In this document: positions 54,665 to 64,000 of the stretch, one piece after another
How the letters are laid out: each line of letters starts with the position of its first letter
How positions within the stretch are numbered: the stretch's first letter is position 1
Source: Litsea cubeba
Lineage: Eukaryota > Streptophyta > Magnoliopsida > Laurales > Lauraceae
DNA: 64,000 nucleotides
Direction of reading: 5' to 3'
NCBI GenBank assembly: GCA_012931725.1
Contig: CM022945.1
Location: forward strand, 98,652,432 to 98,716,431
The notes under the pieces: model-generated
Databases searched by the model: none
What the model was told of the DNA's origin: nothing
The model's input: only the letters and a program-made list of their open reading frames with translations
Made by a program: the position numbers and the translations under genes

Positions 54665-56862
54665 CTGTTGGCTAATTTACCCTATTTAAATATTAACCAT
54701 GTAAATAAAGTGTAAAACGTCAAACATCAAAATATTAACTAATGGATCTTACTGGCAAATCCTAAAATGCAGGATTTCAACCAAAACTACAAAATATTTA
54801 CATAATAAGAAGTTGGCAAATCCTAAGATCCACAAGATTATGTTGGAAAATGCAAACTCTTGCCTTCCTAAAAGTTTTCCACGCATTCATTAAACGTTGT
54901 TTCATCAATTGTTCTCCTCGATCGATTATCATAAAATCACAAGCCTTATGATTGCTTTGACCTTGCCAAAATTATGTTTGTTACCCTCACAAATTATTAT
55001 ATATCATAGGTATAGGATTCAATTCATAATTCTTTTTTTATTTTTAGCCTAAAGATCTAAAGTGTGACACACTGATGTGATTCTCTATTAATTTAAAGAC
55101 ATAAAAAAGTTTTTTATGGGGTCCACCTCTATCAATTACATGCCTTAAAAAATTTCTTGTGGTAATTGGCTTTTACTTACTACCCACTTAGTGTTGATTA
55201 TATGGGGCCTAAACTTTAAATTTGCACTCAGTGGGCCCACTAATGTTATTCTCTATCAATTTCAAGTCTCAAAAAATTTCTTAGCGGGTCCACCTCTTTC
55301 AACATCGTGCCTATGAGTAGGATATGCTAAACCTATAAAGTGACAATTCCCATTGACTTAATTGGTGAGAACCCAGTGGAGCCTACCTGGGAGGATGGCA
55401 GGGGACATGAATGTCTATGATTGGGTAGTGGACCCACCAGCACCAAATCTCGGATCTAAAGGATCTGAGATGAGAGAGATATGCTCCCCTATCCCCTTCG
55501 TCCTCCTTGATTTAGTGGTTTAACAAATGGGTGCTAAATCCAACAGTTAACACAATCTGGATTAAGTCTGGTGGCATGATGGAATAGAAAATGGGCTCCA
55601 CAAGGCTCTCGCCCATGGGTGTCTGGGCATTGGCTAATCCACTTGTGGCCCACAAAAATCAATCAACTTGTAACAGGGCCTTTAGTGAAACACGAACTGC
55701 TACTCCTCTGATTTCTATGAGATTTGATGATTTTTCGAAAATGCACAAAACTACGAATCAAAGAAGAGAGAGAGAGAAAATCAAACAAAACAATGAATCT
55801 AGAGAGAGAAAGAACTGTCCTTGTCGTCTTCCCAAAAGAAATGACCTTGTCGTCTTCCCTGCGGCAGCAGAAAGCAGAGCGAATCAAAGAAGAGAGAGAT
55901 GGAGAGAGAAGGGCGAGTAGTGACGTGCATATGGGTTTATTGAGAGATGCATATGGGTTTTGTGTTAATAGGGATCTTATGGAGAAATTTTAGGATAATT
56001 ATTGTTGGTAATAGGGATCTCATTGAGAGAATTTAGGATAATTCCAAGGAAGTAATTTCCTTGCAGAAAACCATTGTAGTCTGCCACGTGTCCCTCTCTA
56101 AGAAAGTCACACACTGCGTGTCATTCTCCCATAGAATCAATTACCTGCGGTCTTTTATTATATAATAATAATTACTAGCGATAAGGAATACAATTATATT
56201 AAAATCTAGATAAATGTTATTAGAAAGAAAACAAATCTCAAAGAAAAACAAACTTATAAAGAAGAAATAAATCTTTAAAAATTTGCCTTATTAATTAATA
56301 TATAACAATTAGTTATTCATACTCTCATTAGATGTTTGAAGCTAAGCACTCATCTAAACTTTTTGAGAAATCTAGACCTAACACATACTTTTAATGATTT
56401 AGATTGTTTCTTAACTTGCCCCTCCAATTTCATAACATTAGTGTGTTTGAACAGTTGCAAAAAAGAAAAAAAATTCATATTCTTGTCAGGTACGTCTACA
56501 CAAGGCTTAAAAGTGCTCAGAATATCGATTGGTATTTGGCGAGGCTGCACAATGTGGTCCACACAAGAAAGATCTAGAGCTCAAAAAAAAAAAAATCAAC
56601 TCAGATTTTCTAGATTCATTTAATAAGTGGGTCACACGATGGGGCCACTTCACTTACGTGAAGATCTTCCAAATGCTCATGCTTGGCCCGGGCCTAAACA
56701 GAAACTTGGAGTCATGATTCAACTAAGGCTTTAACTTACAGAAACCTGGTGCGACTGCTCAGTGTGGCTAACTTTTTGAAAAATCTAGACCTAAGAAAAA
56801 GTATTGGAGGCCACTTGTATTTTAATGGTTTATATTGTTTCTTAAGTGGACCCCATTGAAAT
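54665..56862. other. Intergenic AT-rich sequence with diverged repeats
   Basis: No gene recognised. Two diverged direct repeats are visible: a unit around 55074-55160 and 55244-55315 (sharing aaaaaatttctt and ggtccacctct), and another of about 80 bp at 56358-56440 and 56766-56862 (sharing tctagaccta and attgtttctta). Confidence 0.5.
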
Positions 56863-57598
56863 TGTAAGTGCCTAAAAATTAAGGACTTTAAATCGGAGAT
56901 TAGGATCCTTGGTTCGGGTGGTTTGGATGAAGATTGTCGAGGCTCCGGCCGGACCTGAAGAGGAAGAGAGGAAAACACGTCAGAGGACCCTGGCTGCAGG
57001 CAGCGCAAGGCTCTCCGATGCTTAAGTTAGTTCAGGGTACGAGCAAGGGAGATGGGGAGCAAATTACAGAGTAAGAGTGTGTATTATGGATAGCGTACCT
57101 CTAGAATGGAGATGGAGATGCTATTTATAAGCGATGGGGACGACTAACGTGGGCGAGTCCCAAGACTGGGCTGGACACTTGAGTGGCTGTGTCCACTCAG
57201 CCCATATTGCATTAAATGCTGACCCATGCCTCATTAAATGCTAGCCTTGCTGGGTCAGGCGGTGGTTCTGACTTTTGGCCAGGTCCCATCGGGTCTGGCC
57301 CGGAGCCATGCTCTGGGGGCGCACGTGTTCCGTATGCGCCGTTTTGTCAGTAATGATAATCTGCAGGGCATGCCTTAGCATGCGCCGTTGTCCTGTCATT
57401 GGTCCCATCAATCTCTGTCAAACCCGCATTGCCAGGGGTCGATGCCGAAGTCAAATGGGTCCGGCTTCGGGAGCTCTTACCTCGGCAAACGCCGCAGTCC
57501 TTCAGCCGCGGTCAGCCTTGGCCTAGGGGAGGCATAATCAATCCGTCCTAAAACCGGGGCTAGCGCTGATCTTGGCTTAGTGAAAACATCCCCACACA
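56863..57598 (-). repeat. Retand-like element 2, left LTR (3' LTR)
   Basis: 736 bp, tgtaagtgcctaaaaatt to catccccacaca, the same length as the LTRs of element 1 but clearly diverged in sequence. The TATA-like site reads ctatttataa on the plus strand (57120-57129). Confidence 0.93.
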
Positions 57599-58297
57599 AT
57601 TGCCCCCCAGTCTTCCGAGCTTTTAAGGGTGTCACAACTCTTTGAGGTCGGAAGCTGAATAGGTCTCGCCGAGATGCAATATGCCGCGGTGCTCAGATAA
57701 CTCCTTGCCCGGGCTCGGGGGAGCTCAAACGTCTCCTAGCTTTCGGAATTCCACCGCCGTTTCGGTAGCTGGCGTCTTTACTCCTATCCGCTGTCGCTTC
57801 TGTACCCGAGGCATTAAATGGCGCACGAGAAACAAGCTGGCGCTTCCACGTGTCTCTCTTTATTTGGCTGGCCCGTCTTTTCATGACGGCGCGTGTAGTG
57901 AAAAGGCGCGCCCTTCTTGAAATTCGAAGAGGCGCCATGATTAGGCGCCTATCCTCTGGCTAGAAATAGGGGCTCACCCCTTCTTCTTCTTTTTTTACTT
58001 GCATTCTGTCTTTCTCTTCCATTGCTTTCTTCTTCCTTTCGCTCTTGGAGCTCTCTTTCCCTCTTTCCTGCCTTCGTCTCTGTCGAACGAAAGGGACGGT
58101 TCCAGAGATTCTCCAGGCTCTTTTCCGAAAGAGGTGCTGTCAGGATTCCATTCTGCGTCCTGATCCTCTCGTAAGTCTCCTTCCCCTCCCTTCTGTTTTC
58201 TAGGTCTCAGTTCTGTCTAGGGCTCCCTCTGTCTAGGGTTTCCTTTGTCTAGGCTCCTTAGCATATTCTTTTGTTCCCTAGCGTTTTTTCCTGAGGG

Positions 58298-60387
58298 ATG
58301 GGTATTTACAGCCACTGGATAGAGTCCGAGAGGGGGCTAGCTGACCTTAGGGCTAGGTATGGTATACCGAGGGGGTCCAGGTCATGGCGGCTCCAGTCAT
58401 GTCCTATGCCATTGGGGATTTTTACGACGGCTGGATGCCGTTCCCCTTGGTGGCCGTAATAGAGGGCGGGGTTAGGTTTCCCCTCCGCCCTCTGCTTAGG
58501 GACTGTCTCCGAGCGTGGCACCTTTGCCCCTGCCAACTGATGCCTAACAGTTTCAAAATTGTAATGGGTACGGACGCACTCAATACAATTTTGGGCATCA
58601 GTCTCGGCGTCCATGATATCAGGAGGCCTACGATATCTGCAAATCCGGGAAGGATATGTACTACCTTCGCGTCAAGTCGGGGCGGAGGCCCTTCGTGCAA
58701 GCCTTGGAAGACTCCAATCAATATGCCGGGGATGATCGCCTGATGGTCACTGGCAATTGGGAGTTCGGTGATGACGAGCCCATCTCGGCAAGATATTTCA
58801 GGATCCCTCGTCACTACGGCACCCCTCCAAGTAATTAAAACCTGAGTACGTCCTTTTATTTCTCATGCTTTTTGTACTTGCCGATCTGATGTCCTTTGTT
58901 TGCTCTGTAGGCGTTCGTCAGAGAAGAGCGGCTGCTTTCCGAGAGGGCTGGGAGCTGAACAGAGCTTGGATCCGCTCTTTAGAAAACTACCACGGCCACG
59001 GCGACAGGTCTGCGTGGAGGCTGCTAGGGTACGAGCCCAGGTACCGCGGCTACAAGGATAAGAAGCAGACTGCCCACCGCAAGCAAGCCGCGGCGGAGGT
59101 AGAAGAAGAGACCGGAGCGGACGAAGAACGGACCGCGGCGGATCCAGGGGATCGCTCTTCGTCCAATTCTAAGGCGTCCACTTCGGGGTCCGAAGACAAC
59201 GCCGAGACGATCGGAAGGATCGTTCTGTCAGAGACAGAGTCTGAAGAAGAAATGGACCGGACCCGCCCGAAGCCAGTCCCGCGGAACCTCAAGGCCGTGC
59301 CAATGACCGGCAAAGGTCGGGGCGCGCCATCCTCCTCCCGCGCACCTGCATCGTCGAGTGCGCCCTCAACGTCCTCCGCACCTCCACCTATCCGGACTTC
59401 GACGCCTCTTGCCGCGACCGGGAGCGGGACCCCCGGGCCTTCTACCACACTGGCCACGCAGGGGGACGACCAGGCCAGGAAGAGGGCCCGGGTAGAGGGC
59501 TCTGCGGGAGAATCGTCCGGGCCCGGCATGGCAACGCGGGCTCACCCCGCCCCCTGGAAGCCGAACCTCATGCTCCATCCTGGGAGACCGCTGTCAGTGG
59601 AGGATCGCCTTTCGGGGGGACCATCCGTGGTCGCCTGCCTGGGGAGCGCCTGTGCCCTGCCGCGGGACATGGAGAACCATGATAAGATGGACGACATCTC
59701 CCTGCTGGCAGCGCAGATGAAGGCAAACCTGAGCGTAAGTCCTATTTTCCTTCTGTACTTCCCATTTGGTTATGGCTTTCGCTTACTGGTGGATTTACTT
59801 CCTTGCAGAGCGTCCAGATGGCCCAGATCTCGGTGTCCCGTATTCAGAAGTGCCACGTCGAGCTGAAGAGGATCCAGGCTGTCTGCGAACAGCATAAGAA
59901 GGAACTGGAAGAAGCGAAGGCGAAGGTGTCTGAGTACGAGGACACGCACCGATCCCTCTTTGCTGAGCACGATAAGTTAAAGTCGGCGTTCGACCTGACA
60001 AAGAGGAGGGAGGCCGAGCTGGAGAGGACGATAGCGAGGCTGGAGAGCCAAAAGGCCGAACTAGAGCTCACCCTCCAAGCCGAAGTCAAGCTCGCCTTCC
60101 AGGACGGCGTCGATGCGGCGAGCGATGAGTATGCCGCGCAGGTCAACGACATCTGGATCTCAGCTTGGGAGATGGGTTGGAGGGCGGCCCTGGACAAGAT
60201 GGGCGTCTCCCACGACCACCCTGCTTATGCGAGGCCGGACGAATATCCGTGCTCGGGCGCCGAGGAGGCGGAGACGGGACCAGCCGTCCAGCCGGGACCG
60301 GAACCCCCCCTCACAGTGCCTGAGGCGCCTGCCGCAGTCGAGATCCCTGCCGTGGCATCTACATCGGAAGCTCCACCTGCCGCGTGA
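58298..60387 (+). pseudogene. Antisense spliced gene of element 2, frameshifted
   Basis: Homologous to 30950-33056 with exons 58298-58830, 58911-59734 and 59809-60387 and the same intron positions and splice sites. Two single-base losses break exon 1: one near 58370 (GIPRG versus GIPEG) and one near 58621 (VHDIRRP versus VHDIEEA). Exons 2 and 3 stay open, including the coiled coil. The TATA box is altered to tagaaatag (57961-57969). Conservation of exon-intron structure in both copies supports the gene model of element 1. Confidence 0.9.
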
Positions 60388-60765
60388 AGTCCGTCTGCCG
60401 CTGTCCTCCTTTTTTGATGTATCTTTTGTTTAGGCGCATCGCGCCCTTTATGTAAAAAACCTTCATCGTTTTTAAATGAAAATCTTTCTTCATGTCTGTC
60501 CGTGTGACTTTGTGCTTGTGTCTGATCTAAATGCTTTCAAGTGTTTCTTTTCGGTCATATGGCTGAGACCGTACTTCGGGGATTATTAATTAGCCGCTCC
60601 TAGTGCGATGTAGGTTCGATCCGAGGGACTGACCTTTTTTCGCAACGTAATGGCGAGCGCGTGATACTATTTTTCTTTTAAGTATACGAGCTCGGGGAGT
60701 GCCCTGTTACTTTAGCCTGGGATCATTTAGTATCGGATAGTCGTACAACGATTAGATGTGTAAGA

Positions 60766-61063
60766 GGTCCCCCTGGCTCGTCACCAGGGGCCGTGTTGGC
60801 TATCTGGCATGAGGGCCGAGACGCGCACGAAATGGAGAAGTCCCCTTGGCTCGTCACCAGGGGCCGTGCTGGCTATCTGGCACGAGGGCCGAGACGCACA
60901 CGAAATGGAGAAGTCCCCTTGGCTCGTCACCAGGGGCCGTGCTGGCTATCTGGCACGAGGGCCGAGACGCGCACGAAATGGAGAAGTCCCCTTGGCTCGT
61001 CACCAGGGGCCGTGCTGGCTATCTGGCACGAGGGCCGAGACGCGCACGAAATGGAGAAGTCCC
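60766..61063. repeat. Tandem array, 73-bp unit, 4 copies
   Basis: Four copies of the unit with caggggccgtgctgg, ctatctggcacgagggccgag and cgcacgaaatggagaag, plus a partial end. It lies at the same place as the eight-copy array in element 1, but the copies within each array resemble each other more than those of the other element. Confidence 0.95.
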
Positions 61064-61187
61064 TGCCGAACTGGGGAATTGCGTTGTTGCCGTGGTTCCT
61101 TCCTTGGAACGATTTCGTTTTTAGAACACAAAGAGAAACTTTCTTGAGAGGAAATGACATTCATTGATTTTGCATAAACTGAATACA

Positions 61188-64000
61188 TTAAAAGTAAAAT
61201 TTCTTGAGGTGCGATGCGTTCCATGGCCGCGGCAGCAGTTTCCCATTCATATCCTCAAGCTTATATGCGGACTGTCCCGCGGTCGAGACTACCTTGAATG
61301 GACCGCGCCAGTTTGGGGCCAACTTGCCTTGATTCGGGTCCTTGTCTGCGGGCAGTGCCTTCTTCAGGACCAGCTCTCCGATGGAGAACTTCCTTTCCCG
61401 AACTTTCTGATTGTAATCTCTCGCCAGCCGTTGCTGATAGGCTGCTAAACGGATGGAAGCAGCTTCTCTGCGCTCTTCGGCCAGGTCCAGTCCCAGTGTT
61501 AGGTTTTTATCGTTCTGGACCTGGTCAAAGAGTTCGGATCTGAGCGTTGGAAGGCCGATTTCGAGAGGGATCATGGTTTCCATTCCGTATGCCAAGGAGA
61601 ATGGAGTTTCTGACGTGGAGCGTCTCGGAGTGGTTCTGTAGGCCCACAACACACTGGGTAGCTCTTCCACCCATCTTCCCTTCGCCCCATCGAGCCTCTT
61701 CTTGAGCCCATTTTGTTGGAGATTTCGGCTTGGCCATTGCTTTGGGGGTAGGCCGGAGTCGAGTAGTGGTTTTTGATGCCGAGCTCCTTGCAAAAGTTTT
61801 TGAAGAGGCTGGAGTTGAATTGGGTCCCGTTGTCCGAGACCAAGACTCGGGGGATGCCGAACCTCGTGACGATGTTCTTCCAAACGAAGTTCTTGGAGTC
61901 CCGTTCAGTGATGGAAGATAACGCTTCCGCCTCTATCCATTTGTTAAAATAGTCGGTGGCCACTATCAGCCATCTCTTATTCCCCGGAGCTCGATGGAGG
62001 GGCCCTACAATGTCCAGCCCCCACTGAGCAAAGGGCCATGGACTGGAGAGCGGGCTCAGATCCTGTATAGGTTGATGGAGGTTGTGCGAGAATTTCTGGC
62101 ACTTTTCACATTTCATAGCGTACATTTGTGCGTCCTTTTGCATGTATGGCCACTAGTATCCTTGGCTTATAGCCCGGTATGCTAGTGACCTTCCTCCGAT
62201 GTGACTTCCGCAGATGCCTTCATGTATCTCGTAAAGGAAGTCTTCAACTCGGCTTGGGTGGACGCACTGGAGATAAGGGCCCGTGAAGGATTTCCTGTAC
62301 AGCTTTCCTTCTGGAGAGAGCCAGAACCGGGCTGCCCTGAGCCTGATCTTGTGAGCTTGCGCTCTGTCCTCGGGGAGTTGGTCGTCTTTGAGGTACGCGA
62401 TGATGGGATCCATTCAACTGGGCCCGAGGTCGGCGCACATGACTTACCGTGGCGGGCTGAGCTCTATACTTGGCGATGTTAGTGAGCCCACTTCTATAGT
62501 CCTCTTTTTTCCAGCCTCGACGGCGGAGGCCAAGTTGGCGAGCGCGTCGGCGTGCGAGTTAGAGTCTCTGCCAATTTGTTTGACTTCCGCCTCCGGGAAT
62601 TGGGAGAGGAGTTTCTTGGCGAGGGATAAATAAGCCGCCATTCTGTCGTCGCGAGCTTGGTAATCTCCAGTGAGCTGGCTCGTCACCAACTGCGAGTCAC
62701 TGTAGATCACCAGCTGTTGAGCTCCGAGAGCCTTGGCACTGTTCAGCCCTGCCAGCAATGCTTCATACTCTGCCTCGTTGTTTGATGCTCGGAAGTCAAG
62801 GGTCAGGGCTTGCTCGATGACTAGCCCTTCTGGAGAGTGGAGGATTACGCCGACGCCGGCCCTTCTAGAGGTGGAAGACCCGTCAACGAAGACCTTCCAA
62901 GCCGAATTTCGGGACGTATCCCGAGATTGCTTGTAATCAGTCTTCGAGGTTAAGTCATTCTGCCCCTTGCCCCCCAGTTCGGGGTCGAGTGGGCTCGGTG
63001 TCGAACTCGGGGAAGTGAACTCGACGATAAAATCTGCCAAGACCTATGCTTTGATCGCCGTTCGGGGCTGGTACTGGATGTCGTATTGCCCCAGCTCTAC
63101 GGCCCATCTTGAAACACGTCCAGAGAAGTCGGCCTTCCGGAAGACGAACTTGAGTTGGTGCTCCGTAACCACCACTATCGTGTGGGCCTGGAAATAGTGC
63201 GAGAGCTTCTGAGAGGCACTGACGAGGGCCAGTGCGAGCTTCTCCATCGGCAGGTACCTGGTTTCCGCGTCGAGGAGGGTCTTGCTTGTGTAATAAATGG
63301 GCTTCTGCTGCCCGTCATCTTCTCTGATCAGTACTGAACTCACAGCATGGTTGGAGACTGCCAAGTATAAATACAATGTTTCGCCTTTCTTCGGGGTTGA
63401 CAGCAGTGGAGGCGAGGCCAAGTAAGCCTTGAGTTCCTGGAGGGCCGAATCACATTCCGGGGTCCACTCGAATCTCAGGTTCTTCTTTAGCAATTGAAAG
63501 AAAGGGCGGCACTTGTCAGAAGACTTGTTGATGAAGCGGTTGAGGGCGGCGGCCATGCCGGTGAGCCGTTGGACCTGCTTCGTTGTTGCCGGGCTCTGAA
63601 TTCCCAGGATCGTAGAGATCTGGTCCGGGTTTGCTTCGATACCTCGTCGCGTGACGAGGCTCCCTAAAAATTTGCCGGACCGGACCCCGAAGGCGCATTT
63701 GGAGGCGTTCAGCTTTAGCCCGAACTTCCGGAGAACGTCGAAAACCTGGCCGAGATCCGTCAGATGGTCGTGAGATTGGGTGGATTTGACGACCATGTCG
63801 TCGATGTATACCTCGACTGTTTTGCCGAGCTGTTCCTGGAACATCTTGGTGACCAACCTCTGATAGGTTGCCCCCGTATTTTTAAGTCCGAACGGCATTA
63901 CTTTATAGCAGTAGGTTCCCCTAGGGGTGATGAATGCCGTTTTTTATTCATCTGGTCCGTAAATGGGTATCTGGTGATAATCGTGGTAGGCGTCGAGGAA
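61188..64000 (-). pseudogene. pol: Retand-like pol of element 2, partial and broken
   Basis: Homologous to the C-terminal half of the 34088-39805 polyprotein. From right to left: RT (YIDDMVV near 63795), RNase H, archaeal-type RNase H (FVDGSS near 62885), integrase and the end WNASHLKKFYF at 61188. Breaks: stops at 63944-63946, 63044-63046, 62444-62446, 62414-62416 and 62153-62155, and a 10-base deletion at about 61711 that shifts the integrase frame. Four of the five stops are single C-to-T or G-to-A changes relative to element 1. The N-terminal part is beyond the window. Confidence 0.95.

Larger units (their letters stand above)
56863..64000 (-). mobile_element. Second Retand-like element, decayed, runs off the window
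   Basis: Same family and orientation as 29519-40633, with the order LTR, antisense gene, tandem array, pol. Integrase, both RNase H domains and most of RT are present before the window ends at 64000. The right LTR and Gag lie outside. The left flank gaaat (56858-56862) would be its target duplication but cannot be checked. Stops and frameshifts in both the antisense gene and pol show it is inactive. Confidence 0.95.

Noticed and set aside
55591..55993. Overlapping ORFs near gagaga tracts
   Set aside because: Short, low-complexity, and on both strands over the same simple-sequence DNA; no sign of a gene.

Overview
The window is nuclear DNA of a flowering plant, almost entirely transposable elements of several classes. 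Evidence for a plant: Ty3/Gypsy elements of the plant Tekay/Del (chromodomain) and Tat/Retand-like (second RNase H) types, a Ty1/Copia pol, hAT and CACTA DNA transposons, a LINE with a plant-type RNase H tail, spliced ORFs with GT-AG introns, and one small host gene of a family I recognise from plants. The species cannot be told. No rRNA, tRNA, CRISPR or bacterial-type operon was seen.

Layout. 1-4058: AT-rich, with a CACTA terminus (to 1176), a non-autonomous hAT-type element with perfect 8-bp target duplication (1945-2816) and a SINE-like copy (2920-3060). 4064-13537: a minus-strand LARD-like LTR element with 3.65-kb LTRs and a 2.15-kb interior without recognisable genes, TSD gtggt. 14345-25331: an old Retand-like solo LTR (TSD cctga) split by a 10.1-kb Tekay element (14807-24928, TSD cttgg) with a broken gag-pol. 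25337-29513: a 5'-truncated LINE, microsatellites, and a hAT element (28384-29256, TSD atcccttg) inserted beside a second SINE-like copy. 29519-40633: a complete, apparently very young minus-strand Tat/Retand-like element (TSD acaaa; two differences between its 736-bp LTRs) with an uninterrupted 1905-aa gag-pol, and on the opposite strand a three-exon gene with its own TATA box, separated from pol by a 70-74-bp tandem array.

40634-45570: the host gene (41775-42293) with a hAT-type element 300 bp upstream, short tandem duplications, and a second hAT-type element carrying a transit-peptide-like ORF. 45571-54664: a possible TIR element with a gene-like ORF, then a truncated Copia pol pseudogene, an LTR followed by a primer-binding site, and a second LTR-like block; a 66-bp direct repeat flanks this complex. 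56863 to the window end: a second, decayed Retand-like element of the same family and orientation.

Working together: in the intact Retand-like element the sense transcript (minus strand, from the right LTR) would make Gag, protease, RT, RNase H, archaeal-type RNase H and integrase, while the antisense gene (plus strand) has its own promoter and converges on the 3' end of pol. The second copy shows the same architecture in decay. The host gene is the only recognisable conserved cellular gene; everything else is mobile DNA, relics, or unassigned AT-rich sequence.
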